DNA of 13,442 bases from Cytophagales bacterium (GTDB lineage Bacteria; Bacteroidota; Bacteroidia; Cytophagales; UBA9547), in assembly GCA_013298205.1 (NCBI GenBank), contig JAAFJZ010000022.1, forward strand, positions 1-13,442, read 5' to 3'. The notes beneath the pieces were generated by a model. It had not been told where the DNA came from, searched no databases, and worked only from the letters and a program-made list of their open reading frames with translations. The stretch's first letter is position 1. Every line of letters starts with the position of its first letter. Below are positions 1 through 8,349 of this stretch, one piece after another. The translations under genes and the position numbers were made by a program.

Positions 1-924
1 AATTAATTTTCTTCTTTTTATATAAATTTCATTTCTCATCTTATGCCATTCTTGATTAATATTAAGTGCCTGTATTGCAGCTTCTTGTACTGGCAGAAAC
101 ATCCCTGAATCAATATTGCTTTTTACCCTAAGTATTGCATCTATATATTCTTTTTTGCCCATTGCAGCACCGATTCTCCAGCCAGCCATATTAAATGATT
201 TACTTAAAGAGTTTAGTTCTATTGACACTTCTTTTGCACCATTCAAACTTAAAATACTTAAAGGGGATTTGGAATTTGCTACTAAACTATACGGATTGTC
301 GTGGCACAACAAGATTTTATTTTTGTGAGCAAAATCAATTAATTTTTCAAATACAGCTTTATTTGCAGGTGTACCTGTTGGCATATTGGGGTAATTAAAC
401 CATAATAACTTTGGAGAATACTTGCTAACCAAAATCTCTAATTCTTCAAAATCTGGATACCAATTATGGCTATGTTTTAAATTATAATTAACGATTTTTG
501 CTCCTACTAATTTAGAAAGTGAAGTATAAGAAGGGTAACCAGGATTTGGAATAAGCACAGCTTCATTGGGATTTACAAAAGCCATCAAAATATGCAAAAT
601 TCCTTCTTTGGAACCTAAAAGAGGAAGTACTTCATATTGTGCATCCAAAGTAACAGAATAGGTTTTTTGATAAAAATCTGAAAACGCTTTTCTTAAGTTT
701 AAAGTCCCTTTATATGGTTGGTATCCATGCGTATTTGTAAGTTTTGCACTTTCAACCAAAGCATCTATTGCTGGTTGAGGTGGCATTAAATCTGGGTTTC
801 CTATTCCGAAATTAATTACTCTTTTACCTTCGGAAACCATTTGTTTGATTTGTTCTATTTTTTTTACAAAATAGTAATCTTCTACGTTTTGAAGACGGTC
901 GGCCAATTCAATTATCATGGGCAT
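1..924 (-). CDS. PLP-dependent class I/II aminotransferase, probably aromatic (C-terminus cut by window edge)
   Basis: Fold-type I aminotransferase that should transfer an amino group to a 2-oxo acid in the cytosol. 308 codons are visible from the ATG at 924 and the frame is still open at position 1, so the C-terminal part is missing. Visible family signs are GIGNPD near residues 40-45, the PNMPTG loop with Asn180, Asp209 and Tyr212 (DNPY) for the PLP ring, the Schiff-base lysine Lys242 in SLSKS, and GWRIG with Arg250. The ATG follows the pheA stop codon with no spacer (TAAATG), so the two are almost certainly co-transcribed and probably translationally coupled. A second in-frame ATG lies two codons further on (918). 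From that context I infer that it makes phenylalanine/tyrosine from phenylpyruvate or 4-hydroxyphenylpyruvate, or acts on prephenate. The sequence resembles the aminotransferase I recall beside pheA in Bacteroides. The family is certain; the substrate is not. Confidence 0.95.
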   Translation of the reverse strand, partial: MPMIIELADRLQNVEDYYFVKKIEQIKQMVSEGKRVINFGIGNPDLMPPQPAIDALVESAKLTNTHGYQPYKGTLNLRKAFSDFYQKTYSVTLDAQYEVLPLLGSKEGILHILMAFVNPNEAVLIPNPGYPSYTSLSKLVGAKIVNYNLKHSHNWYPDFEELEILVSKYSPKLLWFNYPNMPTGTPANKAVFEKLIDFAHKNKILLCHDNPYSLVANSKSPLSILSLNGAKEVSIELNSLSKSFNMAGWRIGAAMGKKEYIDAILRVKSNIDSGMFLPVQEAAIQALNINQEWHKMRNEIYIKRRKLI

Positions 925-1758
925 TTAAGGGATTATGGTTTTTCCTGCAGGATATTCGCCTAATATTACCAAACGTGAAGTAATGTGAATTAGCTCATTT
1001 TGAGCATTATCAAAATCTTCTTTCTTTAAAAAATCGCAGTCAATATAAAAATTATAATTAAAAGGGGCTCCTAAAATGGGTAAAGATTGTATTTTAGTTA
1101 AATTTATATTGTGTTTGGCTAAACAATTCAGCACTCGAGCTAAACTTCCCACGCTATTATCTGATGAGAGGTTAAAATACAAATTTGCTTTTAAGTTATT
1201 AATACTTGGTTCTATTGGGGTTCTACTTAAAATTAAAAACCTTGTGTAATTATGCTTATTTGATTCAATACTTTCAGCTAACACATTTAAACCATAAATT
1301 TTAGCTGCAAAACCATTTGCAATTGCAGCAACATTTAAAATGTTATTTTGAGAAATCTCTCTGGCAATATCCGCTGTATCATGCCCTTCTTCAAGCATGA
1401 TTTCAGGATGATTGGCAAAAAAATCATTGCATTGCAAAAGTGCCATATAATGTGAACGCACTTTTTTTATATCATTGATTCCTTGTCCTTTTAAAGCCAT
1501 TAAACTTAATACAATTTTGATTTTCAATTCGCCAATAATGTGAAATTTGTACTCATCTATTAAGGCATAGTTTGATAAAATACTACCAGCAATTGTGTTC
1601 TCTATAGCCATGACAGCGTAATCTGCATTTTCAGATTGCAAATTTTTACACAATATGCGAAAATCTGCACATTCGATGGTTTCTATGCTAGGTCCAAAAA
1701 AATCTTTAGCAGCTATATCGTGAAAAGAGGCTTTACCTCCTTGAATGGCAATTTTCAT
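925..1758 (-). CDS. pheA: Prephenate dehydratase (monofunctional PheA with C-terminal ACT domain)
   Basis: Converts prephenate to phenylpyruvate, the committed step of phenylalanine synthesis. The 277-residue protein starts directly with the dehydratase domain (AIQGGKASFHD), so it lacks the fused chorismate mutase of enterobacterial PheA. Catalytic-domain motifs are AIENTIAGS (51-59), SHYMALLQC (102-110, where many homologues have SHP), DTADIA (127-132) and the hallmark Thr172-Arg173-Phe174. A regulatory ACT domain follows from about residue 190, with GSLARVL (204-210). The usual ESRP phenylalanine-binding motif reads QSLP (224-227), which I recall as common in Bacteroidetes homologues, so feedback control may differ in detail. 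First gene of the minus-strand unit; the aminotransferase follows with zero spacing. Chorismate mutase must be encoded elsewhere, possibly just beyond the left edge. Confidence 0.97.
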   Translation of the reverse strand: MKIAIQGGKASFHDIAAKDFFGPSIETIECADFRILCKNLQSENADYAVMAIENTIAGSILSNYALIDEYKFHIIGELKIKIVLSLMALKGQGINDIKKVRSHYMALLQCNDFFANHPEIMLEEGHDTADIAREISQNNILNVAAIANGFAAKIYGLNVLAESIESNKHNYTRFLILSRTPIEPSINNLKANLYFNLSSDNSVGSLARVLNCLAKHNINLTKIQSLPILGAPFNYNFYIDCDFLKKEDFDNAQNELIHITSRLVILGEYPAGKTIIP

Positions 1759-1891
1759 TTTGCAAATTAATAAAACAATATATACTTAGCCAAAATAAAT
1801 TATTAAGTTTTAATTTTAATTGAAATAGATGTTACCTTTATACTTTTTTCAAGATAAACTATATAAGAAAATTATTCGTATTATAATTTTT
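1759..1891. promoter_or_regulatory. Divergent intergenic region between pheA and the protease gene
   Basis: The two flanking genes point away from each other, so both promoters should lie here. The stretch is very AT-rich. I found no full Bacteroidetes -33 TTTG / -7 TAnnTTTG pair at proper spacing on either strand, so no exact promoter is called. If the protease instead starts at the upstream in-frame ATG at 1829, the region shrinks to 70 bases. Confidence 0.4.
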
Positions 1892-4800
1892 ATGGAAATA
1901 ATTATATTAAAGAAACTGTTGAAATTTATAATTTTTTATCTTCTATTCTTGATTTTTTTGAACTCTAATGCTCAAAATCAAGGCAATCACGATTTTTTTG
2001 AAGGTAAAATTATAGTTAAAGTAAAACCAGCATTTGCTAGTTTTTGCTCTAAAGATTCGATTTCGATTCCTAAATTGGGTAAGGAATTTGAAAAAATAAA
2101 TGTTTCTGCTATTGAAAAGAAAATTCCAAAAGATCTTTTATTTTCAAATAAATATTTGGGCTACAAAAAATATAGGGTAAACCGAAATGATTTGGTAAAC
2201 CTAAGCCTACTATTTGAAATTAAATATTTAGCACAAATTACCCCATCAGAAGTTTGTTTTTTACTCAAAAAAAGTGGGTATTTTGAATATGCAGAACCAA
2301 TTAAAAAATATGATTTGTTAGGTTATAATGACCCATATACTGACTCTTTGGCAATAAAAAATGAATATGATGCTCTTTTAGTTGATAGTAGAAGTGGAGT
2401 GGGTTCTGCTTGGCATCTAGGAGCTATACGAGCTTTAGAAGCTTGGTCTTTAGAAAAAGGAGATTCTTCTGTTAAAATAGGGGTAATCGATACTGGAATA
2501 AACACTCAACATCCAGATATAATTGGCAATTATGCTTTTAATAAAGCCGACCCAACAGATGGGATAGATAACGATGATAATGGCTTTATAGATGACTATG
2601 AAGGTTGGAATTTGGTAAGTAAAACAGGAGTTATGAATGCAGTACAGCAGCACGGAACTAACTCAGCTAGTATGGCTTGCCTAACGCCCAATAATTCAAT
2701 AGGAGGTATAGGGACCGGATTCTACTCTAAATGCATTGGGATCAATGCTTATAATGCAAATATGGGATATTTAGAAAATTTTTATGATGGTTTTCCTTAT
2801 ATTGTTGCTAGAGGTTGCAAAATTTTAAATCTTTCTTTGGGAAGTAGAGGGCCAAGAAGCTCTTATGAACAAGATATGATTAATTTTATGGCTATAAATC
2901 ATGATATAGTTATTGTAGCTGCCGCTGGAAATGGTCGCAATACTCCAGCAATAGAGATAGGAGAATTTTTTCCTGCTTCATACAATAATGTAATTTCTGT
3001 TGCTCAAGTAATGCCTGCTGATACTCCTTTGTATAGTAATGCGACCTATGCTTACCCTTTTTTAGGCTCAACCAATAGCAATTATGTGGATATTTCTGCA
3101 CCAGGTTTTAAATCATTTATGGCAGGTTTTTGGGGTTATAAACATTCTTATGGCTCTTCATTTAGCTCTCCGATGGTAGCTGGAGCTGCTGCTTTATTAC
3201 GTGCAAGGTTTCCTTCATATACATCATCTAAAATTACTGCATTGCTTAAAGCTACTACTGATGATGTATATCAAATACCAGCCAATAATAAATTTAGAGA
3301 TGTAATGGGAACAGGGCGTTTGAATATGTACAAAGCAGTTCAAAATGATCCTTTAAGTACAAAATATGTTGAGTTTACTAGTAAAACCATTTTGGGAAAA
3401 GCTTTTGGGAAATTATATTTACCAGGGGACACAATTAGTGTAAATGCCGATTTTTACAATTACTTTTCATCTCTAAGTTCTGCTAGTATCATATTTAGAA
3501 ATAAAAATCCAAATATCATCTTAATAGATACCATTTTAAATCTTGGCACAATTTTAAGTGGACAAAAGTTCAACAATAACATTAAACCTTTTAAATTCAA
3601 ATTTAATAACCTCAATATGCCCGAAACTGTACGATTTCAGATAATCGTAACAGCAAATGGATTAAATGTGTCTCAGTTTTTTGAATTGGAGATAAATAAA
3701 AGATATACAGATATTATTACTTCTGAAGCTTTGCTTACTATAAGCCCAATTGGAAGATTTGGTTATGACGATGATATGACAACGCAAAGAAAACTTGGAA
3801 ATGGATTCTTGAACCAAGGAATGGACTTTATCAATAATTCTGGAGTGATTTTTGCTACTTCAACAGCAAATGTTTCAAATTCAGTAATGAGTAAGCCACT
3901 CACTGCAACAGGAGATAATTCATTTAAAATTCTCTCAACAATTTCTGAAACTCCTGTTCCTTTTTATGACTACTACAATGAATGTCTTTATACAGATACT
4001 GATTTAGGAATAAACCCAAATCCAATAGGTTTAAAAATAAAACAAAAAGCTTATAGTTGGGAAAAAGAGGGCTTGAATAAATCAATTGTAATTCAATTTG
4101 ACATAACAAATATTGGTAATAGCACAATAGACTCACTTAAAGCAGGAATCTTTACTGATTGGAATGTGAATATCTCACATGTTATAACAAGTTCGTCTTC
4201 TTTTTTTAATAGAGGTTATTGGGATAACGATAACAATCTTACTTATATTATTGCTACAAACCAACCCATTGGAGAAGCCAATTGGGTTGGAATTAGCTTA
4301 ATAAATCAATTGGACAAACCCATTTCTAATTTGATGGATTACTCTTCTTATACATTAGGAGCTACTCCTTTTTTTGGGCTTTCTAAATCGGAGAAATACA
4401 ACCTCATGTCAAGAGGCGTTTTTCGTACCTCTGCAGGCACATCAGGGAATGGCTCTATAATTGCTAATATTCTTGGATCAAAATTATTGTTTATTCGACC
4501 CGGAGAAACAAGAACTCTTACTTTGGCTTATCACTCAGCAAATTCATATAATGAACTTAGAGACAATGCAAATAAAGTAAAAGAACAATACCAGAAAACT
4601 ATCGGTCCATTGCCCAAACTCAAAGATACGACCATTTGTAAAGGTTCAAGCTTGATAATATCTCCAAAAAACGGAACTATTTTTTGCTTTTACGATACAA
4701 TTCCTGGTATAAGACCAGCTTTGATTAAAGGGGTAGCTACTTACACTACGCCTAATCTTAATTTTAATAAAACGTATTGGGTAACTGGCATTGACTCATT

Positions 4801-6307
4801 GGTAGAAACTTTCGCTTTACCAATTAAAGTAACCATCTCTTCTGTTTTACCTCAACTTTCAATAGCAAAAGACACTTTAATAAATTACAAAATAAACGTA
4901 TCTTCATCTACAATATTAGGAAGTACAATTTGGAAATGGGGAGATACTCAAAGTACATCTGGATTTTCAACTTCTCATACATATCCCAATTCAGGTATTT
5001 ATAATATAAACTTAATAGCAATCGACTCGATAGGATGCAAAACTTCACAAAATACAAGCTTAACTTTTTTAGCTCCTCCTACGATAAATGGAATTACAAT
5101 ATGTTATGCTGATTCCGTTAAATTAACTCCGTCTGGAGGTTCAAATTATAGTTTTTACAATGAACAATTTAAAAAAGGAATTCGGTTTGCAGTATACAAA
5201 CCTAGTTTTACAACAAACAAACTGATTCAAAATACAAAGTTTCTTGTTACCAATTTTGATGGAACAAATGAAAGCTTCCCTACAGAAGTATGGGTAACCG
5301 TAAAGAAAACGTCATTTGATTTTACATATTCTCAAGATACAACAAAAATTTTAAATTATAAACTCAAAGCTTATCCCAATGAAAACAAATCTATTTTTAC
5401 TTGGGAGATTTCTGGTCAAACAATTTTAGGTGTAAATGCTGAAAAAAGCTTTGGCTCAGCTGGCATTTATTTAACCAAACTTAAAATTATTGACAGCCTT
5501 TCTTGCATATACAATCTATCAAAAGAAATATTTATTTCTTCATACATAAGCCCACTTTTAATAGCCCAACCTACAATCAATGGAATAACAATTTGCTCAG
5601 GAGACACTGCAAAACTAAGCCCTTTAGGTGGAGGGATGTATAATTTTTATAATTCAAAATTTAAAAGTGGTATTTTATATTCTAGGAATAAAACAAACTT
5701 TATTACGCCTAAACTTTTTGAAAAAACTAAGTATTTAATCACTCGGACAGATGGGATAAATGAAAGTTTGCCTATAGAAGTTGAAGTTTTAATTAAAAAC
5801 ACAACTTTCGACTTTAGCTATAACCAAGATACTACTAAAGTAATGAATTATAAATTTAATGTAACTCCAAATGAACCAAAAGCTAGTTTTATCTGGGATA
5901 TTGCAGGGCAAACGATCAATGGTTCTAACATTGAAAAAAGTTTTACTGCATCAGGTACTTATTTTACTAAACTTAAAATCCATGATAGTTTAAATTGCTC
6001 TTTTAGATTAACAAAAGAAATATTTATTTTACCCTATTCGAGCCTAAATATTAACCAACATTTAAACGAAAGGGTTTATATATATCCTAATCCTGCTAAT
6101 GAAATTCTAAACATTTCTTTCAACAAAGTTATTCCAGAGAATCCTATAATTAAAATCATTGATTCACAAGGAAAAGTTTTGCATACATCTATCCACAGTC
6201 TTGATAACAAAATTATCATTCCCATATTACATTTATCCAAAGGGATTTATTCTGTTCAAATCATAAACAAGGAAGAAACTTTTAACTTAAAATTCATAGT
6301 CGATTAA
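1892..6307 (+). CDS. Secreted subtilisin-like serine protease (S8) with Ig/PKD-like repeats and T9SS type A sorting domain
   Basis: Large extracellular or cell-surface endopeptidase, 1471 residues from this start. The frame is open from an earlier ATG at 1829, which would add 21 residues. I prefer 1892 because it gives a normal signal peptide (KKLLK, a hydrophobic core, then SNA|Q with cleavage after residue 27). A prodomain (EGKIIVKVKP onward, to about 160) precedes the S8 domain (about 168-485). The triad is Asp200 (VIDTG), His254 (QQHGT) and Ser423 (GSSFSSP), with oxyanion Asn347 (AAGN). An Asp-rich, probably calcium-binding insert begins near 223. About 400 residues of unassigned extension follow. 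Then come three tandem Ig-like plus PKD-like modules (907-1384) and a C-terminal sorting domain (1395-1471, YPNPANE to KGIYSVQI) that marks T9SS cargo. No neighbour suggests an operon. Substrate and role (nutrition, matrix or defence) are unknown. Confidence 0.95.
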   Translation: MEIIILKKLLKFIIFYLLFLIFLNSNAQNQGNHDFFEGKIIVKVKPAFASFCSKDSISIPKLGKEFEKINVSAIEKKIPKDLLFSNKYLGYKKYRVNRNDLVNLSLLFEIKYLAQITPSEVCFLLKKSGYFEYAEPIKKYDLLGYNDPYTDSLAIKNEYDALLVDSRSGVGSAWHLGAIRALEAWSLEKGDSSVKIGVIDTGINTQHPDIIGNYAFNKADPTDGIDNDDNGFIDDYEGWNLVSKTGVMNAVQQHGTNSASMACLTPNNSIGGIGTGFYSKCIGINAYNANMGYLENFYDGFPYIVARGCKILNLSLGSRGPRSSYEQDMINFMAINHDIVIVAAAGNGRNTPAIEIGEFFPASYNNVISVAQVMPADTPLYSNATYAYPFLGSTNSNYVDISAPGFKSFMAGFWGYKHSYGSSFSSPMVAGAAALLRARFPSYTSSKITALLKATTDDVYQIPANNKFRDVMGTGRLNMYKAVQNDPLSTKYVEFTSKTILGKAFGKLYLPGDTISVNADFYNYFSSLSSASIIFRNKNPNIILIDTILNLGTILSGQKFNNNIKPFKFKFNNLNMPETVRFQIIVTANGLNVSQFFELEINKRYTDIITSEALLTISPIGRFGYDDDMTTQRKLGNGFLNQGMDFINNSGVIFATSTANVSNSVMSKPLTATGDNSFKILSTISETPVPFYDYYNECLYTDTDLGINPNPIGLKIKQKAYSWEKEGLNKSIVIQFDITNIGNSTIDSLKAGIFTDWNVNISHVITSSSSFFNRGYWDNDNNLTYIIATNQPIGEANWVGISLINQLDKPISNLMDYSSYTLGATPFFGLSKSEKYNLMSRGVFRTSAGTSGNGSIIANILGSKLLFIRPGETRTLTLAYHSANSYNELRDNANKVKEQYQKTIGPLPKLKDTTICKGSSLIISPKNGTIFCFYDTIPGIRPALIKGVATYTTPNLNFNKTYWVTGIDSLVETFALPIKVTISSVLPQLSIAKDTLINYKINVSSSTILGSTIWKWGDTQSTSGFSTSHTYPNSGIYNINLIAIDSIGCKTSQNTSLTFLAPPTINGITICYADSVKLTPSGGSNYSFYNEQFKKGIRFAVYKPSFTTNKLIQNTKFLVTNFDGTNESFPTEVWVTVKKTSFDFTYSQDTTKILNYKLKAYPNENKSIFTWEISGQTILGVNAEKSFGSAGIYLTKLKIIDSLSCIYNLSKEIFISSYISPLLIAQPTINGITICSGDTAKLSPLGGGMYNFYNSKFKSGILYSRNKTNFITPKLFEKTKYLITRTDGINESLPIEVEVLIKNTTFDFSYNQDTTKVMNYKFNVTPNEPKASFIWDIAGQTINGSNIEKSFTASGTYFTKLKIHDSLNCSFRLTKEIFILPYSSLNINQHLNERVYIYPNPANEILNISFNKVIPENPIIKIIDSQGKVLHTSIHSLDNKIIIPILHLSKGIYSVQIINKEETFNLKFIVD
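4610..6043 (+). repeat. Three tandem Ig-like/PKD-like modules inside the protease gene
   Basis: Modules lie at about 4610-5077, 5078-5569 and 5570-6043, each coding for about 156-164 residues. Each starts with a TIC motif followed by a Ser/Gly-rich turn and a FY segment. A second half follows with a PKD-like pattern (W, then G-x-Y, then an aspartate-serine and a cysteine near the end). Modules 2 and 3 align without gaps, with more than half of positions identical by hand count. They share PTINGITIC, QDTTK, GQTI, EKSF, TKLKI and KEIFI, and the DNA is also visibly similar, so the duplication is fairly recent. Module 1 is much more diverged but keeps the better PKD core (WKWGD). They probably act as stalk or adhesion domains between protease and sorting signal. 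Confidence 0.85.
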
Positions 6308-6318
6308 AATAAAAAATT

Positions 6319-6334
6319 TTTTTGTATACAAAAA
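6319..6334. repeat. Perfect 16-base palindrome around TGTATACA after the protease stop
   Basis: TTTTTGTATACAAAAA is fully palindromic and begins 12 bases after the protease stop codon. It could be a weak AT-rich hairpin at the transcript end or a protein-binding site upstream of the GAF-PAS gene. With no loop and no following T-tract it is a poor terminator. In DNA this AT-rich, chance is possible. Confidence 0.3.
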
Positions 6335-6460
6335 CCAAAATTTTCTATAATTTAGCTTTTGTTATTTGATTGCAATTAAAATAAGTTGTCAATCGAATTC
6401 TAATTGTTTAATTTTTTTTAATTTAAACTTAACAACCCTAAGCAAATATCTAATAATAAG

Positions 6461-8167
6461 ATGTTTAAGAAAAACAGTGTCAGTTTAGAGAAAATTACTC
6501 AGAAAAAAGATTACTTAGAAAAACAATTGCAGATTGTAGAAAATGCAATCGATAAAATTTTATCAAAAGATTACAAATTGGTTTTTCCAGATTGGATTGT
6601 AAACTTTGATGAACAAAATAATTTATCAGAAATTTTTAAAAAAATTATTCAATTGAATTCTGAGCTTGAAAATCAAAATTCAATTCAACGTCAAAAAGAA
6701 TGGATTAATCTTGGTAGTTCTCAATTAGTTGATCTTTTAAATTCAAAAAATAATCAAGTTGGAGAAGACTTTTATAGCAAAATTTTAAAATTTGTTATAA
6801 ACTATATTGATGTAAATCAAGGTGGAATGTTCGTTATAGACGAGGAACATGAAAATCACTTGGTGCAAGTTGCTTGCTATGCATATAATAAACAAAAGTA
6901 TTTTAATAAGAAAATTGCTTTTGGTCAAGGATTAGTCGGTCAATGTTTTTTGGAAGGCGAAATCACAATATGCAAAGAAGTTCCTCAAAATTATGTATCA
7001 ATTACATCGGGATTAGGCTATTCAACCCCAAACTATTTGATTCTTTTGCCTTTAATTTATGATAAAAGGGTAATAGGTGTTATAGAATTGGCAAGTTTTG
7101 GTGAATTAGAGCAACATAAAATAGAGTTTTTAGAAAAAATTAGTGAAAATATCGCTAGTTTAGTTTATAATACAACCAGTTCAAAGAAATTAGAAAAACT
7201 GTTATTAAATACTCAAGAAAAAAGTGAACTTCTTCAACAACAAGAAGAAGAATTAAAGCAAAATATTGAGGAACTACAAAGCAATCAAGAACAAACTTCA
7301 AGACAAAAAATTGAAATCGAACAACAAAGTTTGATGTTAAGAGCTATACTTGATAATATACCTTTTCCAATTTTTGTTAAAGATGAAAATGGTAAATATT
7401 TACTTGTAAACAAAGCTCAAGCTCAGATTTTAAACTCAAGAGAATCAGAAATTATAGGTAAAACTGATGCAAATTTTATTAAAAATTATGTTGAACTCCT
7501 AGAAATTCAAAAATCTGACAGGATTGTCGTTGAAAATGAAGAAATGTTAAGCTTACCGTTACAATCTTTTTCGACTACTGATTTAACTTACATTTTCAAA
7601 ACTACTAAAATACCTTTAAGGAATTTAAATACAAACCAAATTAATGTTTTAGGAATTTCAATTGATTTGAGTGACAAGTTAACGCTTGAAAAAAGGTTAC
7701 TTAATGAAAAAACAATTCATAACAACAACATTCTCTTGGACTTAACAGGAAGACAAAGAATGTTATCTCAAAAAATAGGTTTTCATGTAGGCTTAATAGC
7801 TAATGGTAAATTAAATAGCATTCCAATTTTAAGGAAAGCAATTGATTTACATGATATTTCTTTAAAAGTTATCAAAAATGGAGGCGTACCACCTGAAATA
7901 GATTCTATATATGCGCTTACTAGAATTCAAGATTCTTTGTTGCCAATAATTTATTTAATCGAAGAAGCTTGGTCTGAGTATAAAAAAGAAGCAGAAAATA
8001 TATTACTCATTGCTAAAAATAAATCAGAAAGTATTAAAAGTAAACCATTTTCTGATTCCTTTGATAAAATTGAGATTCAAGGAGAGAATGTTTTACTATT
8101 AAACGACCGATTAGTGCAAGAGGTAAAAAAAATAAATAAAAAATTAATGATTGACACTTTCAAATAG
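6461..8167 (+). CDS. Soluble GAF-PAS sensor-like protein with C-terminal PilJ-like domain, no output domain
   Basis: Predicted cytosolic protein of 568 residues with no signal peptide and no hydrophobic segment that looks like a membrane helix. Order: helical N-terminus (1-80); GAF domain (about 85-236, with GQGLVGQCF and LLPLIYDKRVIGVIELASF); Gln/Glu-rich coiled coil (about 240-290, QQEEELKQN type); PAS domain (about 291-405, from ILDNIPFPIFVKDENGKYL to NVLGISIDLSD); PilJ-like helical domain (about 420-560). The last is marked by TGRQRMLSQKIG (429-440), a later VIKNGG and EEAWSEYKKEAENIL. In PilJ and NarX/NarQ proteins such a domain is a periplasmic sensor between two membrane helices; here it closes a soluble chain. 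No histidine kinase, methyl-accepting, GGDEF or DNA-binding domain is present. It probably works by signalling to a partner. It stands alone, 153 bases after the protease and 182 before ppc. Domain calls are firm; function is unknown. Confidence 0.9.
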   Translation: MFKKNSVSLEKITQKKDYLEKQLQIVENAIDKILSKDYKLVFPDWIVNFDEQNNLSEIFKKIIQLNSELENQNSIQRQKEWINLGSSQLVDLLNSKNNQVGEDFYSKILKFVINYIDVNQGGMFVIDEEHENHLVQVACYAYNKQKYFNKKIAFGQGLVGQCFLEGEITICKEVPQNYVSITSGLGYSTPNYLILLPLIYDKRVIGVIELASFGELEQHKIEFLEKISENIASLVYNTTSSKKLEKLLLNTQEKSELLQQQEEELKQNIEELQSNQEQTSRQKIEIEQQSLMLRAILDNIPFPIFVKDENGKYLLVNKAQAQILNSRESEIIGKTDANFIKNYVELLEIQKSDRIVVENEEMLSLPLQSFSTTDLTYIFKTTKIPLRNLNTNQINVLGISIDLSDKLTLEKRLLNEKTIHNNNILLDLTGRQRMLSQKIGFHVGLIANGKLNSIPILRKAIDLHDISLKVIKNGGVPPEIDSIYALTRIQDSLLPIIYLIEEAWSEYKKEAENILLIAKNKSESIKSKPFSDSFDKIEIQGENVLLLNDRLVQEVKKINKKLMIDTFK

Positions 8168-8234
8168 TAAAGACCATTTTGAAAACTAGTCTCAAAAATT
8201 TAAAATTCAATCAAAATTTTAATAATCATATTGT

Positions 8235-8292
8235 AAAAAAGAGTATTTTCTGATTTTTTGTTATAAAAAATGAAAAAATACTCTTTTTTTTT
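8235..8292 (+). terminator. Rho-independent terminator after the GAF-PAS-PilJ gene
   Basis: A perfect 15-base inverted repeat (8235-8249 against 8275-8289, core GAGTATTTT/AAAATACTC) encloses an inner T6/A6 pairing (8254-8259 with 8265-8270) and a five-base loop. The right arm runs into nine T residues (8284-8292). The A-tract on the left and T-tract on the right suggest it could also work in the other direction, but no minus-strand gene ends here. It separates the sensor gene from ppc. Confidence 0.85.
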
Positions 8293-8349
8293 AATCTTTA
8301 TTTTTAAAATAACTATTTTTTAATTTATTTGTGAGACTTAAATTTCAAA

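Noticed and set aside
116..398. Short plus-strand open frames opposite the aminotransferase
   Set aside because: The minus-strand frame encodes the PLP lysine and other conserved motifs through this stretch, so these are shadows.
1759..1828. Possible pheA promoter with TTATTTTG on the minus strand
   Set aside because: One mismatch in the -7 box and no TTTG at the right distance.
1829..1891. Upstream ATG of the protease frame as the true start
   Set aside because: It would put 21 extra residues, including a second hydrophobic stretch, before a normal signal peptide. The ATG at 1892 fits secretion better, though the longer form cannot be excluded.
8200..8222. Inverted repeat TTAAAATT/AATTTTAA with a seven-base loop after the sensor gene
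   Set aside because: All-AT stem in very AT-rich DNA with a far stronger terminator 13 bases downstream; likely chance.
8301..8331. Possible ppc promoter (TTTT and TTTATTTG)
   Set aside because: The -7-like box has a mismatch at the key second base and the -33 element lacks its G, so it is not distinguishable from background.
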